NCBI GenBank assembly: GCA_038363925.1
Contig: JAQQWL010000011.1
Coordinates: forward strand, 2,976,001-3,040,000
Length of the DNA stretch: 64,000 bases
From: Apiospora phragmitis
Taxonomy: Eukaryota > Ascomycota > Sordariomycetes > Amphisphaeriales > Apiosporaceae
Direction: 5' to 3'
The translations under genes and the position numbers were made by a program. Position 1 is the stretch's first letter; the number at the start of each line of letters is the position of its first letter. Below the pieces are notes generated by a model that was given only the letters and a program-made list of their open reading frames with translations, made no database searches and was not told the DNA's origin. Positions 1-11,076 of the stretch are shown piece by piece.

Positions 1-961
1 CGTAACTCCTATGTGTATCCTTCGGTGTCCAGCCCAGTTGAGGTCGCGCACGAGTCACGGTAGATCTAGTAGGGCAGTCTCCCCAGTCTTTGGGGGTTTC
101 GAATACATACATTTCGAACGTAAATGTACATTCCATTCTGTACATCATTATTGATTGATATGCCTAAGAATCTGGCCTGTCTTTTACTTCTGTCTTCCTC
201 ACTCTTGGGGAAGAAGTAGGCTGGGCTTTTCCCCTTCGCTTGTTGACAGACCCCCACACTGCAGCAATGTATTACACCACAGCAGGGGGTTTGCTATTAA
301 CTGAATACCCTCTTCCCCCCTCTTCTCCGGGCGACTATATATCTACTCCAAGGAAAAGTTAGGCCAGCTGCTGTGGTACTACTTGTGCTGGTTACATGAG
401 AGACTCCCAGGTGTAATGTGAGATCCAGCACTTCAAGTGTAACTGTCACCACGAAAGAAGGGGTACCAATAAGACATGAAGCCACCTTGTAGGAAGGTCG
501 GTCGTTCGCTCGGGGATCATACCAAAACAACACGCATACATACACATTACATGGGCACAGGCACAGGCACAAGTAAACCCAGAGATCGGGTACGCTGTAG
601 CAGCGGCACGCCATGCCAAATAACGGGTGTACGACGAGGCAGATACGGAATCGAGCAATTTAGTTGAGCTTATTCATACCCTTCCACAACCAAAGGTGGT
701 TTGTGGACGGCCATCGATCTGGTGACCACCTTTCATGCGTGTGTCTCATCCCAGCAGGTCGGTAAACGGGCGGCCTCGCCATCTGGCCACCCACGGCCAC
801 CAGGAACGAGACCCTCGTCGACGACGTGGTTTCACCAAGTACCCCTGCGCGAAATTTTCGCTCAACGCTCCCAGGATCTCACCACTTCTTAAAGAAAATA
901 ATGCTTCACGGCCTCGTTGGCAATGAGTATTCCGGCCAAGGAACATCTCTCATTCTTTTTT
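1..961. other. Gene-free stretch
   Basis: Only short overlapping open frames without family features are present, several with non-ATG starts. It contains a short GGCACA/CACAGG direct repeat near 554-573. It is downstream of the SPF45-like gene, so it probably holds that gene's 3' untranslated region and unassigned intergenic DNA. No RNA gene or element was recognised. Confidence 0.5.
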
Positions 962-2608
962 CTACTCGTAGACACCCTTCTCGAAGGCCTCCAGGTCGTA
1001 GTACTGCGGCTCAATGGCACTCCCTGCGAAGACGCGGCCGTCTAAGGCATTGACAGCCCGGAGCGCGCTCACCTGGTCCACGAACTTGATGTAGACGTTG
1101 TGGCCCTGGACGTCGATGTACAGCCGCTCCACCCGGCCGTAGTTGTCGCCGCACTCCTCGCCGATCTCCTGGCCCAGCCCCTCCTCGACCTCGTGCTGCA
1201 GGTCCTCGATGTTGTCAAGCATGCGGCGCAGCACGATGGCGGGCGAGATGGGGCCGAATTTGCCGACACTGCTGCTGCTAGCGGCGACGCCATCGTTGGG
1301 CCCCTTCTTGCCGTTATTGCGGGATGCATCGATGATGCGTCCGCGGCCGCCTGGTTCGGCCCAGCCGCCGCCCTCGGAGTCGGGACGCTTGCGCCGCTTC
1401 TCGACCTGCACCCGTAGGGGCTGCGCGATGCCGCTGCTGTCTGCGCCGAGGCCTTGGCCCTTGGACCAGCCGTACTTGGACATGAGACGGGCCGCAAACC
1501 CTCTCTGGCCGGGGAGGTTGCTGCGCGGCGCGTCGTCGGCATCGGCAGCAGCGGCTTCTGGCTCGTCCACGTCCATTGGCTCCGCGTCGTTCTCCGGTGC
1601 TGCTAGCACGGGAGCGGAAGGCTCTGGCTGTACATAGCGCACGGGCGCTCGAGATATGGTGGACGCATCGGGTTCGGGTGGTGGTGGCGGTGGCGCAGCT
1701 GCCCCGTTTGATGGATTGGGAGGCGGAGGTGGAGGAGGCGAAAGGGACGAGGGCGGTGGAGGAATGGCCACTGCCTGAGATAGAGCCAGTCGACGCGCAT
1801 ATGCATCGTCGCCTGTTTTGTCGTCTTGTATAGTAGCGCGCGGTGGTGACCTGAGCGGTGGGGCGAAGGCGTATGAATTGGGCGGCGCAAACTGGTCTGG
1901 AGCGGAGATATAATCAGTATATAGACGTGGGATGAGAGAATATAAGAGTTTTAACTTACTTGCCATGGGCCTGTCGTTGCCGCCGCCCTCATCGCTGCTA
2001 CTCCAGCTGGACTGCCTCTTCGCCGGGCGTCTATGCCGGTATAGCAATGCCTTCCATTCCTGTACCTCCCGTATGCGCTCGTCGCTGCGCAGATACTCGT
2101 CTACGTTGGTCGGTCTGGAAGGATCGTAGATCTCGTCCCAATCGGTCTCGACAGGCGCTGCCTCCTTGGACTTCTTCTTCTTCTTGCGGCCGCCCCTCGG
2201 CCGCTTCTCCTCGCTGGCGTACATCCAGTCGTCGTCCTCGGTCGCCGCCCAGTCGGCCAGGGAGCTCTTGACCGGCGGCGGCGCATGGCTGGCCGCGGCC
2301 GGCGCATTACTCGTCGCAGCAGTCGTTGTCCCGGCGGGTGGGGCTTTGGGAAAGCCGACCTTGGGCTTTTGCGCCGTCTTCTGTTGCGGACGTCGGATGG
2401 GCTGGAAATGCAGCGCGGGATTGACGGTGGGCTTCTTCGAGGCGGCGGCCGCCGCCTCTTGGTCTTTGACGGCGCTCAGGGCCTCGTGCGAGACGACGGG
2501 GGCGCGCGATATCGAGGCAGAGGAGTCGGCTGGGGGGTCGAGCAGGTCGGCGTAGAGAGACAGGCCGCCACCGCCTGGTCGCGGCGGAGGAGGCGGCTGT
2601 TCTGACAT
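962..2608 (-). CDS. SPF45/RBM17-like splicing factor (G-patch + RRM)
   Basis: Nuclear pre-mRNA splicing factor of the SPF45 (RBM17) type, expected to act in 3' splice-site choice. The frame opens at ATG 2608 with a proline-rich start, then a basic KKKKK stretch, proline runs, a G-patch at about residues 350-395 (SKYGWSKGQGLG core) and a C-terminal RRM of the UHM kind ending near the stop. An intron sits at 1959-1897 on the minus strand: GTAAGT donor, CTGAT branch, CTCCAG acceptor, 63 nt. It is a multiple of three and has no stop, so the gene reads through whether or not it is spliced: 527 aa spliced, 548 aa retained. The spliced join reads MANQFAPP, which looks more natural than the retained hydrophobic insert. 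It is divergent from the CoA ligase gene, about 0.9 kb away. Family assignment is firm; the isoform question is inference. Confidence 0.88.
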   Translation of the reverse strand: MSEQPPPPPRPGGGGLSLYADLLDPPADSSASISRAPVVSHEALSAVKDQEAAAAASKKPTVNPALHFQPIRRPQQKTAQKPKVGFPKAPPAGTTTAATSNAPAAASHAPPPVKSSLADWAATEDDDWMYASEEKRPRGGRKKKKKSKEAAPVETDWDEIYDPSRPTNVDEYLRSDERIREVQEWKALLYRHRRPAKRQSSWSSSDEGGGNDRPMASKLKLLYSLIPRLYTDYISAPDQFAPPNSYAFAPPLRSPPRATIQDDKTGDDAYARRLALSQAVAIPPPPSSLSPPPPPPPNPSNGAAAPPPPPPEPDASTISRAPVRYVQPEPSAPVLAAPENDAEPMDVDEPEAAAADADDAPRSNLPGQRGFAARLMSKYGWSKGQGLGADSSGIAQPLRVQVEKRRKRPDSEGGGWAEPGGRGRIIDASRNNGKKGPNDGVAASSSSVGKFGPISPAIVLRRMLDNIEDLQHEVEEGLGQEIGEECGDNYGRVERLYIDVQGHNVYIKFVDQVSALRAVNALDGRVFAGSAIEPQYYDLEAFEKGVYE

Positions 2609-3500
2609 GGCAGAACGGGGGGGGCGTCAGGAGAAGAGCTGTGTGTGCTATGTAGAAATCGTCTTTGGTCCTTGTTGATTGGGCCAGGATGACGAAGCTG
2701 GAATTGGAGAGGTTCGGGATTTGACTGTCGAACAGAGCCTCGCGATCTTGGCAATGGAGCTGAAAGCTTGGGGATGCAGGGATCAATACGTAAGTACAGG
2801 CCGTTACAACCGATCCGGCCAGCCAAACAGGTACCTAACCCCCCAAACCCCTCCTAAACCCAGCCTGTCCAACCCGAGTAGCCGGTCTTGCTGCTTACCT
2901 ACAGTGCTGCAATGCGCCCCATTCTCGGCATGAATTTGTTGGAAATGTACGCGCATGCAAGGCCAAGCTTCGATGCGTTGGCCGCCCATGTCGACTTTCT
3001 TTTGGAAGTTGAAGCTGACCGCCTAGCAATTGCAGGCCAGCAACAGTTACACGCTTGCAAGATCTGTGTAACAAACATACGACGGGATCGTCCGAATGCC
3101 GAAGCAGGAACCGGCAAGGTCTCATCGTCCCAACTGAGGGTCTGGGGGTCCAGTACTTACTTACTCAAGTTACTTAAGAGGACCGGATTGCGACATCTTC
3201 GCCATGCCGATTTGTCTTCCGATCTGGACCCTTCTTTCCTTCTTATCTACTCGAACACTTGATTGCTTACTTGTTTGATAGATCGGAGATCCATCTGCCT
3301 GTAATCTTGTACACATCTAAAAAGCTGCTAATACTAGAAAGCCCAGTCGTCTGGCCTGAATCACTTTGTCAACCTCTCCCCGGTATACTTGCTAGGTACA
3401 TAATAGCTTGAGCCATTTGCTTTGCTTTTTTAGCCTCACACTGTTGTCTAGCTACCTCCTACCTTAAGCTAAGAGCTCTATCCATACACAGACCGCCACC
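2609..3500. promoter_or_regulatory. Divergent promoter region, SPF45 / CoA ligase
   Basis: Intergenic DNA between two divergently transcribed genes. It contains a degenerate CCTAA/AAACCC-rich patch at 2832-2862 and pyrimidine-rich DNA just before the ligase ATG, whose context GCCACCATG is a good fungal start context. No TATA box stands out. Confidence 0.5.
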
Positions 3501-5373
3501 ATGTCGACCAGCCCGACTCTCCGCTCCGAAATCCACGGCGATGACAAAGCCGTCGCCGTCATAGTTCCGTCCAAGCCCACTCCCCTCACCGTCACCTACG
3601 GCGGCCTCGAGAGCGAGTGCCTCTCCTTCCAGCGCAAGCTGGCCGAGCTCGGCATCGGCCAGGCCTCGGCGGTCTCCATAGCCACGGTGAACTCGTACGA
3701 GTTTATCGTCTCCTTCCTCGCGACCTCGTGGCAGCGGGCCATCGCCGCGCCCCTGAACCCGGCCTACAAGCAAGAGGAATTCGAGTTCTACATTGACGAC
3801 CTCAAGTCCGCCATCGTCCTCGTGCCCCGCGGCGCCCACGAGGCCGGCACGCCCGCCGTCCGCGCCGCTCAGAAATACAGTGCGGCCATTGCCGAGTGCT
3901 ACTGGGACGACGTGAAGAACGAAGTGGCGCTGGACGTCAAGGAATTGGGTCAGTTGAAGGGTAAGTCGCAGGAGAAGGTGCTGGAAGCACAGTCCAACGA
4001 TATTGCCTCGTCTTGCATACAAGGTAAGCAAGGTCCCATATGGGAACTGAGTTGGCATCGATACTGATTTGCAACTTCCTCTGCTCAGTGGAACTACTGG
4101 GAGACCCAAAGCTGTAAGTCCGGTCTCGATCCTCGATTCCAGATGGGATAGGGACACTAATGTTGGGGATAGGTACCATTAACACACAGCAACTTGACTC
4201 GAACTATGGGTGAGTTCTCAGTGACATGGGTTTTCTGCTGAAGTTTTCCGCGGCCGGTATACATGGTCGGAGTTGAGGGTTAATGGACTAATGTGAGACC
4301 TTAGAGAACATCCGTGGTACCTACCAGCTCACTCAAGAGGATCGCACCATGCTGGTCATGCCCCTTTTCCACGTCCACGGGCTCATGTGCGCTCTCCTCG
4401 CGCCCCTGTCTACTGGCGGTTCCGTGGTGGTGCCGGCCAAGTTCTCGGCGTCCGAGTTCTGGGTCGATTTCGTTGAGCACAAGGCGAATTGGTACACGGC
4501 CGTACCCACAATCCACCAGATCCTGCTCAAGTCGCCCATCCCCGACCCGGTGCCGCAGATCCGCTTCATCCGGTCCTGCTCCTCGCCGCTGTCGCCCGCC
4601 GTCTTCGAGAAGCTCGAGGCCACCTTCCACGCGCCCGTGCTCGAGGCCTACGCCATGACCGAGGCCGCCCACCAGATGACGTCGAACCCGCTGCCGCCGG
4701 CGCAGCGCAAGCCCGGCACCGTCGGTCTGGGCCAGGGCGTCGAGGTCAAGATCCTCGGCGACAGCGGCGACGAGGTGGCCCGCGGCGCCGAGGGCGAGAT
4801 CTGCATCCGGGGCCCCAACGTGACGGCGGGCTACCTCAACAACCCGGACGCGAACGCGTCCTCGTTCCACCGGCCGTCGGGCTTCTTCCGCACGGGCGAC
4901 CAGGGCCGCCTCGACGAGGACGGCTACGTCGTCATCACGGGCCGCATCAAGGAGCTCATCAACAAGGGCGGCGAGAAGATCAGCCCCATCGAGCTCGACA
5001 ACGTGCTCGCGCGCCACCCCGCCATCGCCGAGGCCGTCAGCTTCGCCATCCCCGACGAGATGTACGGCCAGGAGATCGGCGTCGCCGTCGTGCTCCGGCC
5101 CGGCGAGACGCTGGACGAGGCCGGGCTGCGGGCGTGGACGGCGGAGAAGGTGGCCAAGTTCAAGGTCCCGAAAAAGGTGAGTAGCGTCGCGCAAATGCTA
5201 TTCTATAGTGATAGCCTTTTCCTTTCAATGGCCAGAGTGGAAATAACTGACAATGTCGAATGGGATAAACGCAGGTCTACTTCACCGAGGTCATGCCCAA
5301 GACGGCCACTGGCAAGATCCAGAGGCGCATTGTAGCCGACACAATGCAAAAGCAGGATGGGGCCAGGCTGTAA
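3501..5373 (+). CDS. Peroxisomal AMP-binding CoA ligase (Pcs60/Fat2 family), one frame break
   Basis: ANL-superfamily acyl/oxalyl-CoA synthetase: it would adenylate a carboxylic acid and transfer it to CoA. Exons are 3501-4023, 4089-4113, 4173-4209, 4305-5176 and 5275-5373. Visible motifs are the P-loop TSGTTGRPKA (assembled across intron 1), MPLFHVHGL, the FFRTGD motif, GRIKELINKGGEKISP and the catalytic lysine in TGKIQRR. The protein ends ARL, a plausible PTS1, so a peroxisomal location is likely. Exon 1 ends in the wrong frame for the P-loop: one base, most simply a C at 4005-4008, is missing. With it restored in principle, the exons total 519 codons (518 aa), the usual family size. Yeast Pcs60 is an oxalyl-CoA synthetase; the substrate here is inferred. 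The 32-nt GTAAGT...AG segment at 3961-3992 could also restore frame but is too short for a fungal intron and would remove conserved-looking sequence. Confidence 0.88.
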
Positions 5374-6113
5374 TATGAATGATGATATTTTACAGTGCGC
5401 TTGATTTGGACTTGGTACACATAAGTATAGACTATGAATAGAGGGGAATACCTCCTCGGATCCGTTATTGAAGAGGTTACGAGTCAAAAAGGACAGATTA
5501 TGATCACTTGAATACAAAAAGCCTGCAACGTATATTCGTATGCATAAAAATATGTGCTTCATTTGTATGCTGTTTACAAGCAGTAGGAGAGGGGTATCTT
5601 TTTTGAGCTTTTGGCCCCCGTAAAACTCCAAAACTTCTCGCACCAAACCTCGGGCCCTCTCATGCAGTGAGGGCAAGGGAGAGCACCGCGAGCTGTGCGA
5701 TAGGAATTGGGGGGTTTGTTATAACCAATACAGGTATGATATATTCAACAGTAAAAACAGAGTCTCAAACACCCCTGGCCATCCATGACCACCAGTTTCA
5801 TCCCACCACCAAGGTACGCCGCCTGCCCGTGATCCAATCGATTTGAAAGGAGACGGGAATAAATGTAAAATGAAAATAACTCCCGAAAATGCCTGTGGTT
5901 TGAAAATGTTGCGCTGTTCGCTTTGCCATTGAAAAATTTCGCGTAAGAGGTCGTGTCATGTCGTGTCATGCTGCATGCAGCTTACAACCCTGCACCACCC
6001 ACCCTCAAAAGTGGTGACTTGATGATGCCATTGCTGCCATATAAAAAAAGTCGCGGTAATGAAAGCAGTACAGTGAGAGGAGAGAAATTGCCGAATAGAG
6101 AGATGGAGGGAAA
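5374..6113. other. Gene-free stretch between convergent genes
   Basis: AT-richer DNA between the CoA ligase stop and the acidic hypothetical gene; likely 3' untranslated regions of both. A direct repeat TCGTGTCATG occurs twice at 5951-5970. No gene was seen. Confidence 0.5.
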
Positions 6114-6710
6114 TCAGCCCATGGAGAAAAAGGCATCCTCGTCCTCATCCCATTCAGCATAGGTGCTTGCTGCTCCTGGTGAGTTCCAGTTGGCAGCATC
6201 GGTGGTTGCGGCTGCTGCTGCCTCTGGCATAGATAGCTGTGGCGAGGATGAGGAGGAGCGCGCAGGAACAGTATGGATTTCGTTGATCGTGGCCTCCTGC
6301 CGGCTCACTTCGGCCTCTGCCCGCTGCGTGGACAGGCGCACCGCCTGCTCGAGGGATGCGTAGACCATGACGGGGACAGCGTATCCGCTGCTGTAGTCGA
6401 TCACCTGGAAGGGCTCCGCCTCGTCCTCGGGCGCGCTCGAGACGGAGGAGACGACGGACCCGCAGTCCGAAAAGACGGATTGGGCATCGTCGTCGTCGTC
6501 CTCTTCCTCGGAGTCATCATCGTACGACTCGTAGGCCTCGTCGTACGACGCGAGTGTGGAGGAGGCGGGATAGTGGCTGTGGGGAATTATGGGCGATGAG
6601 GGGAAAGAGTTCACCAGCAACGTGGGGGAGGTGAGCTCCAGCGGCTTCGTGACGAAGGACTTGATCACGAGCTGGGACGGGTAGTCCTGGATCTGGTGGG
6701 AAATGGCCAT
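6114..6710 (-). CDS. Hypothetical acidic protein, 198 aa
   Basis: Single-exon frame from ATG 6710 to a TAG at 6116-6114. I do not recognise a family. The protein has a hydrophobic/Ser/Pro-rich first third, a strongly acidic run at about residues 64-75 (DDDSEEEDDDDD), a more ordered central part (EPFQVIDYSSGYAVPVMVYA, then a helix with SLEQAVRLSTQRAEAEVSRQ), a Ser/Ala-rich segment and an acidic end. No signal peptide, membrane helix or catalytic motif is evident. Codon use (many third-position C/G) and the compact frame support a real gene. It is convergent with the CoA ligase. It could be a nuclear or scaffold protein, but that is a guess. Confidence 0.65.
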   Translation of the reverse strand: MAISHQIQDYPSQLVIKSFVTKPLELTSPTLLVNSFPSSPIIPHSHYPASSTLASYDEAYESYDDDSEEEDDDDDAQSVFSDCGSVVSSVSSAPEDEAEPFQVIDYSSGYAVPVMVYASLEQAVRLSTQRAEAEVSRQEATINEIHTVPARSSSSSPQLSMPEAAAAATTDAANWNSPGAASTYAEWDEDEDAFFSMG

Positions 6711-8550
6711 GGTGAGTTGACTTGTGTGAGTGTGTACGATTCTTTCTTCCCGGCGAGAGTGAGAGAAAGCGGCTTTGAGGTTGTGGTTGTAGTTGTTGTT
6801 ATGGCAGCCGAATCTGTCTGTTTGTTCGTCGCGACGACGACGGTCAATATTGTATGCAGGTAGGGTTGGTAAGAATGAGTCGTATGTATGTAAAAGTAAG
6901 GTTTCCTGTCAAAAGTGTCGAGAGTTCTGCATGTCTCAGGCTCAGGGGAGGAATAGACGGGGAGAGGTATTTATGTCGAAGCTGTAGGGGGAAAGCTGGC
7001 TGCAGGAGAGAGCAGCAGGCCGAGAAGCTTATATTCAGCCAATTACAGGTCGGGCCTGTTGCGAGATGGGGAAGCGATGGAGGCAATTGGCCTATGAGAT
7101 CAGATGACGGTAGCAACCGTGTTACCACCTCGCTATAATGCTGTGTGTCTTGTGTGTTGTTGTATGTATGTATCATGGGGTTCGCTCGGCTTGGCGGTGG
7201 GAGAGGCTTTCGGCATTACGAGCAGGCTGGCCCTGCAAGCCCTGGTGATCAATCGCGGTGAGCCACTCCCGTGATTTGATTTTTCTGTTGTTTTCATTTA
7301 CTCTATTTAGCTCCTGGGCAAGTGTCCTGAGCTCCTGTGACATTTCCCCTCTGGCATTCCCGTGCCGATCTTCGGTGTGCAGCGAGAAACACAATCCACC
7401 GTCCCGCTCTAAGGTTAACCTTAGGTAGCAAATGGAGATGATATGAATTGGTGGCCGGGGTCGCGCCCACTCTTGGCATGGGAATATTGTATCATCAGTT
7501 GTTTGCGCGGCGGAACCTGGCAGGAATCCGGATCAGGGTCCAGGGCTCTTTAGCTTATTTTAGCACGGGTTGCGTAGTACTATGTAAGCGGCTGTCTGCG
7601 TATCAATCTACTGGCAGACTGGAGACTGGAGATGCCCAAAAGACGTTGTGCCCGGGCGTAATGAGATTGAGACAGATTGAGAGACATGTCTTATGCAAAC
7701 TGCGCCCGCCCGCCATGTGAAGAGCCACACCCCCAGGCCGATGACGCACCAAGACCACCAAAGAGCCGATGATGACCGATGATAGCCCTATCAACTCAGC
7801 TGCCTAGCTGCTCTCTTTCTGTTTTCTTCACTGCGCTTTTCTTCTCTTGCAAATCTTTTTAGCTTGCCTTGGATTCGCTCGCTTTTAAACTGGGAATTCG
7901 GCCTCTTCGCGCTTATCTCTGAACAACGAAGCCACGAGGGAGACCACCGCTACTGAACAAGTCTGGTATGGTATGGTAGGTAGTAGTCCTGGTGTGTTTG
8001 CCAAGGTAAACCCTACCCTTTCTGTGCCACACGCCATGGGCTATTTTTCGAAAGAAAGAAAGAACAGAACATGCAGATCCATTTCACTGCACACAGCCCC
8101 TCGCTTTGCGTCTCGAAACGGTTCGCTATGCCAGAGGCCAAGACTTTGATATTTGATCACTCTTGGCGTTTGGAAATTTGTCTGGCCCCGGCAGTTGTTC
8201 ACATGCATTCCGACTATTGGAACAAGTGATATGAGCCATTCTAGCCATACCGTGACGCCAAGAAACATTGGCTTGGCTGGTCTTGGCCGTGTTTTGGCCC
8301 GGTATCCGCATCCCACGGTAGATCATCTAATTAAGGAAACCAACGAAACAAGTACAACCAGCCATGTTTGGGATATTGGACAAACGAACTGGTGAGTGCT
8401 CGGGTCCAAGGAGCTCCCCGTTGGATGCGGAGGATCCTTGATGAAGCTCTGTCTCATGCCCGCGGGGGTTTCATATGTGCATTTCCATGTTGTATTGGGG
8501 GGTTGGGAGGGGTCCAACTCAATATATACATGCCATCAGGGAATGCTCCT
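6711..8550. other. Gene-free stretch
   Basis: The start of this stretch is the likely promoter and leader of the acidic hypothetical gene. The rest has only short open frames with no recognisable motif. A T/C-rich tract lies at 7805-7865. No RNA gene or repeat family was seen. Confidence 0.5.
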
Positions 8551-9287
8551 TCATTCTTGGACCGGGACAAAATGCGCCATGAGCTCCGGCTTCTTCCACA
8601 TGAAGCGCATCTTGCATCCTGCAATCCAGTCGTATCCCTTATTCTGGTCGGCCTCCAAGACCCAGTCATAGCGATATATCAGCTTGGCCAACGTGATGCC
8701 CATCTCAAGCCATGATAGGTTGATGCCCAGGCACGCCCGCGGGCCAATGCTGAACGGCGCCGAGTAGGGCTTCTCCCTCTGCTTTCGCTCGCCTAGCCAA
8801 CGCTCGGGCTCGAATGCATCGGGGGCAGGGATGCACCGTGGATCGCGGCTCATGGCAAACGGGGCTCCGGTGACCGCTGTGCCCTGAGGAACATAATGCC
8901 CATCCACGGATCCCCCGTGCGAGATGCGTGGGCCTCCAGTGAGCACAGGGGAGAACAGCCGCATCGACTCCTCAGAGCGGCGTTGAGATACGGCAGCTTG
9001 GCCGCTGCGTCGCCGGTGATGGCCTGGTAGGACCTGAAACTCGTACGGACTTCTTTCTGTAGCTCCTTGAGCGTGGCCGGGTTCGTCTTCAAGTACCAGA
9101 AGGTGGCAGCCAGTGCTGTTGAGCTCGTCTCTGCGCCAGCGGTCAAGAGCACGTTCGCCTCCGACGCCAGTTCGGCCTCGCTGAGTTCGCCGTGCTTCAG
9201 GGCATGGTCGAAGAAATCGTCTATGTGCGTGTCTCCCATGTCGATGTGCTTGCGCACTTTCTCATGCGAAGTAAATGGGAAAGACAT
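8551..9287 (-). pseudogene. 5'-truncated cytochrome P450 with a frame break
   Basis: C-terminal half of a fungal P450 monooxygenase. In order: the I-helix AGAETSS, a K-helix region LPYLNAAL followed after a frame change by ESMR (the ExxR motif), the PERW segment (FEPERWLG) and the heme loop FSIGPRACLG with its cysteine ligand. The frame changes by one missing base at about 8973-8976, right before ExxR. The first ATG at 9287 begins just before the I-helix. The membrane anchor and substrate-recognition half, roughly 250-280 residues, are absent, and the 1.8 kb upstream shows no P450 coding on the same strand. A TAG just upstream could be an acceptor (TTTAG at about 9299), but no upstream exon was found. 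The sequence resembles CYP65-like fungal P450s, weakly. Even if the indel is a sequencing error, the gene looks truncated. Confidence 0.75.
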
Positions 9288-11076
9288 TTGCTTAGTCTAA
9301 ACTCAAATATATCTTCACAGAAACCTTGTATAAGGGTTAGGTAAGCTATACTCGTAGCTATATTTAAAAGCACCTGTGGCATGTTGAAAAGGAGAATGTT
9401 AAAGACACATAGTCAAATGAGCTAGCCCGGGGCAGGACAGACCGTCACAAAGCTATACCAGAAAGTATCGAACGACGAGGTTTACTTCTATTGCAGGTGT
9501 TGCTACTAGATCCTCTAAGACGTAGAAAGATAGTATCTAACATGTCACGAGGTCCCTTCGGCAAGCAGTTCTTCCATCGACTTATTGGGCAAACTGCTGG
9601 CGGCTGAGCTCAGACAGGAGGGCAAGACGACAGATAAAAGCAGCATTCGCTCAAGGAGACGATACCCGTTTCAATCTTGTAAATCAAGAAATTGATAGCC
9701 ATACGACACAGCTGCAATGCCGTTCGCGAGACCCGATATGCAGGAAACCTGGAACTATCTATCGGGCGTTGTCGTCCATCGCGAGCCTTGGCCGCCCCAA
9801 TCCCCGGCCAGGAGCAAGTACATCCCAGAGAAAGACCCATACAAGCCATTGTCATCGTCATGGCATGTACCCATTTTGCATGATGCTCTCGCGAGTTACT
9901 TCCTCATCTATTACGAGGTCACGCGAGCAGCCGATAGCTGCAGTAAGCTGCATTGTCATCAGACTGCTACCCAGCTGTGGGGAACTTGGAAGGTGAGGAA
10001 CGAGAGGAGAAGATCAGGCTTACGAGCTACACCCAGCAAAGTTTGAACTGCTCAGATGAGGCAGAATCGATACATCCATTCCAATCGGGGAAACAAAGTG
10101 ACGGGACGTTGCCGATGCGAATGTGCTCAGCCAAGGGGACGCCACAAGGAGACCATTACCCAGTCGGTTTTTCCAGCCCTCGGTTCTCCTGAGCATAGTC
10201 ACCCTCGATATGGCATACTACTCAAGAACTTGCGTCTCGCTAATAAGCCATTTTTCCACCTATACTCTGTAGCCTGGAAACAACCGGCGATGGGGTGGCG
10301 GTATCGACACAGCCTCACTGCTCTGCTCTGTCTTTGGGTTTGTGTTGTGTGACGAACCATTCTCGAGTCACTTCGAGCCACATCAAGCCTGAAGATTATT
10401 TTTGCAAAAGTTGGACTCAAATCTCTCTGTTTGGTCAGTTTGTTCGCAAACTGATCGCGAGGTCTGGTTTCCCAGGGGTCCCGCTACAACTTCTCAACCG
10501 CCTCGCAGACAATATCGACTGTGACTTTAACAAGCTAACCACAATAGCCAAAGCCACACAACTTGAGCTTGGCCCCCGAATAGTTTGGGTAGTAGCACCA
10601 ATAAGAATGGGATAATGATGCAGGTGCTGTTCGATGGCCGGGTCCAATGATCTGTGCTTGCTGCAAGCCTCTCACACAAGCCGGGCGTAATGTGACCAGG
10701 ATGAGTATGCACTTGTGGATCATCCAAGAGCATCCGTGCCTCACCACCCCGATATAAGCTGCAACCGAACCTCGCAACATTAGCCTGAGGCATTGGAGCC
10801 TTGTATGGAGATGCCATCAGTAATAGTGGAGGTTGGAGCCAGAGGGTTGACAGCATCGTGACATGTGCTGTCCAATAGATGCGATGCCAATATCGTGTCG
10901 GGGAAACAGTGCTTCTCTCTTTCGAACCCGGATTCGCTGCGACGAATTCTTTATCCATAACATCTCATTAAAAACCAGCTGCATGGCCCCCAAAGCAGAC
11001 GTGGCTGTCCCGAGGACCTGAGCCTTCTTACTATACTTCGCCTTATCATGACATTCCAATCCCGACACGACTCGAC
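9288..11076. other. Gene-free stretch upstream of the P450 remnant
   Basis: I looked for the missing P450 amino-terminal half on the minus strand and did not find it. Only short frames with no family features occur. The composition near 9300-9560 is AT-richer than neighbouring genes. This stretch may be degenerate accessory DNA. Confidence 0.45.

Noticed and set aside
2832..2862. CCTAA/AAACCC-rich patch resembling telomere repeats.
   Set aside because: Units are irregular and too few; it is within a divergent promoter, not a telomere.
3961..3992. A 32-nt GTAAGT...AG mini-intron in the CoA ligase.
   Set aside because: Below the usual minimum for fungal introns and would delete sequence that fits the family.
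10527..10958. Minus-strand open frame of 143 codons upstream of the P450 remnant.
   Set aside because: No P450 motif or other family feature; it is not the missing amino-terminal half.
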